Assembly: GCF_021134715.1 (NCBI RefSeq)
Contig: NC_060027.1
Coordinates: 5,394,001-5,458,000, forward strand
Direction of reading: 5' to 3'
DNA length: 64,000 nucleotides
Origin: Daphnia pulex
Lineage: Eukaryota; Arthropoda; Branchiopoda; Diplostraca; Daphniidae
Shown: positions 62,266 through 64,000 of the stretch, piece after piece
Layout: every line of letters starts with the position of its first letter
How positions within the stretch are numbered: the first letter of the stretch is position 1
Program-made: the position numbers and the translations under genes
The notes under the pieces: model-generated
The model's input: only the letters and a program-made list of their open reading frames with translations
Database searches by the model: none
Told to the model about the DNA's origin: nothing

Positions 62266-62889
62266 CCAACACAGCCGTGAACCGACCAGGAGTCACGATT
62301 TCATGCATCATAATCCCATTAGTTATTTTCCAGTGGGTTTTTTATACAAAAACGATAAATCATAATAAAAATTAAAAAAACGAAACAATTCTTAAAATTA
62401 TCCAAGCAGTCGACGTAAACAACGCAAACAAAACAACTTTTCGGTAAACTGTTTACTCTTATTCTATTGTCTATCGATCACAGCTGAGCAGACGCGATCC
62501 ATTTCATCAAGTGATGATCTCAGTTGAGAAACGCTGAGATCTCAGCTACTTGATACGACCCAGGACGCAGCCAAGCAGACGAATCTTACTTCGTGCTGTT
62601 AGAACGTACCATCTATGTAGTAAAAAATTAACTTTGAAACGTGAACTTTGCATTCATGTTAAGTCCAAAGTATTAGTAATGGTAAATATTGCCGTTTCAG
62701 TGGTTTATTTTAGTTTCGACACGATTGTATATAATAACTAGGTTATTAGCCGCTTGGGACTCAGTATCAAAAGCAGGCAATAGATTGCGCAAGTTTAAAA
62801 AAAAAATACGCAGTTTCCCCAGCTACACAATACACATACCAATAATAAAAGTTATTACAGGCTACCGTCTTTATTCAAGAGCGTCAGCC
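62266..62889. other. Upstream region of LDHD
   Basis: AT-rich, 0.6 kb. It contains GATCTCAG-TTGAGAAACG-CTGAGATC, an inverted repeat at about 62515-62540, and related CTGAG words. It presumably holds the LDHD promoter and 5' UTR. No gene is recognised. Confidence 0.5.
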
Positions 62890-64000
62890 ATGCAACGAGT
62901 GTTGTTCATATCTCGGATCGTGCAATCTTCAACAGGCAGTTTGCGTCGTTTCCATTATTCAAAATTTTTGTTACAGTCTACAGGGAATCGTCCTTCGGTA
63001 CGACACAGTTCATTTTAAGCCGATTTTCCATTTTAAGGCAAAAACTGTTGAAGGTTGTTTTCAGACAATGTATAAACATTTGTATGCAGAACAGGTGGAA
63101 CTAATCAAAGCACTGAAACAAGATTTGATACGAGTGCTAGGAAACGATGGTATTTCCGATAGTGAAACAATCTGCAGACAGCACAGTCGAGATGAGGGCG
63201 TCGACAGAAACAGATTTGGTTGTTTGGCCTCAAAGTACAGCAGAATGCTCTTTAATTGCTTCAGCTTGCTATGAGAAAAAAGTTCCTATGATTCCCTTTG
63301 GCACAGGAACTGGTTTGGAGTCAGGTGTTTGTGGTGTTTATGTAATACAAAATAACTTGCAAAATATCATTATTATATTAACGTTAACAGTTTTTTATAC
63401 TTAAAAAAGGGAGGTGTAAGTGTCGATATGAGTAAAATGGATCAAATTGTTGACTTTAATCCGGAAGATTTTGATGTTACTGTTCAACCCGGAGTCACAA
63501 GAAAAGGACTTAATCATTTCCTAAAAGACCACGGACTTTGGTTTCCTGTTGGTAAGATTTGCCATTTTAAAAAATTAACATAATATAATCTTTAAGACTT
63601 TCAACTTTACAGATCCTGGCGCCGATGCGTCTCTTTGTGGAATGACTGCAACAAGCGCTTCTGGTACTAATGCTGTACGCTACGGCACCATGCGAGAAAA
63701 TGTATTGAATACTGAGGTTAGATTGTCTCTTTCTCTAAAAAATGATTCGTATTGACATATAATTTTCAACTTTCAAGATCGTTTTAGCGGATGGTCGCAT
63801 ATTTTGCACCGCAGGAAATGGTCGTCGATCCAAGTTATTTAAATTTCATACTAAACAAATCGATTATAAAATGTATGAATGATTTCGTTTTACAGAAAGT
63901 CATCGGCCGGGTTCAATTTGACCAATTTGTTCGTTGGATCAGAAGGTAGCCTTGGATTCATAACGAAAACAACTCTGAAAATTTATGGCATACCAGAAAT
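62890..64000 (+). CDS. LDHD: D-lactate dehydrogenase, mitochondrial (5' part, with one frameshift)
   Basis: Exons: 62890-62997, 63038-63341, 63410-63551, 63613-63716, 63778-63833, and 63896 to beyond the window end. The N-terminus is Arg/Ser-rich with no acidic residue, like a mitochondrial presequence. The FAD-binding domain shows [55 protein letters not shown] and [14 protein letters not shown], the LDHD/FAD-linked oxidase pattern. The enzyme oxidises D-lactate to pyruvate and passes electrons to cytochrome c. Exon 2 is 304 bases where 303 would keep phase. The frame shifts at the GGG at 63196-63198, between the RQHSRDE and [10 protein letters not shown] segments. All other exons are intact and in phase. 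It is either a sequence error or a recently broken copy. The FAD-linked C-terminal domain lies outside the window. Confidence 0.88.

Overview
The window is arthropod nuclear DNA, most likely from a cladoceran such as Daphnia. I infer this from intron-rich protein genes, housekeeping introns of about 55-90 bp, AT-biased intergenic DNA rich in triplet and GA/CT microsatellites, and invertebrate-type gene families. No database search was possible. Exons were placed by hand from reading-frame phase, splice-site consensus and known family protein patterns.

Layout. (1) 78-18004 (+): a secreted glycoside hydrolase family 31 enzyme of the MYORG type, 15 coding exons and 664 aa, with introns up to 5.9 kb. 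One intron uses a GC donor. (2) 18005-36446: about 18 kb without a confident gene. It holds two competing signal-peptide first exons for the next gene, at 25998 and 35068. (3) 36447-42594 (+): a dpr/zig-8-type cell-surface protein with two immunoglobulin domains. (4) 42595-46962: gene-poor DNA. (5) A compact housekeeping block. An RPRD2-like RNA polymerase II CTD-interaction-domain protein lies on the minus strand (46963-49553). It is divergent, across 265 bp, from CDIN1 (49819-51177, +), which encodes the Codanin-1-interacting nuclease. CDIN1 is convergent with Nup214 (51643-57145, minus), an FG nucleoporin with a beta-propeller, coiled coil and FG repeats. (6) 58339-58458 (minus): an intron-containing tRNA-Leu(CAA). 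(7) 58695-62265: a transposon graveyard. It holds hairpin repeats, a Ty3/gypsy-type integrase core with its C-terminal part inverted next to it, an unknown ORF with a zinc-knuckle-like motif and an in-frame TGA, a 52-bp direct repeat and a fold-back element. (8) 62890 to the window end (+): the 5' part of mitochondrial D-lactate dehydrogenase (LDHD), with one base too many in exon 2.

The genes do not form a pathway. RPRD2-like, CDIN1 and Nup214 are broadly expressed nuclear functions packed closely. The GH31 and dpr-like genes are long, with large introns. The points most worth checking are the LDHD frameshift, the unknown ORF at 60520-61920 with its repeats, the inverted integrase fragments, the alternative dpr first exons and the two GC-AG introns.
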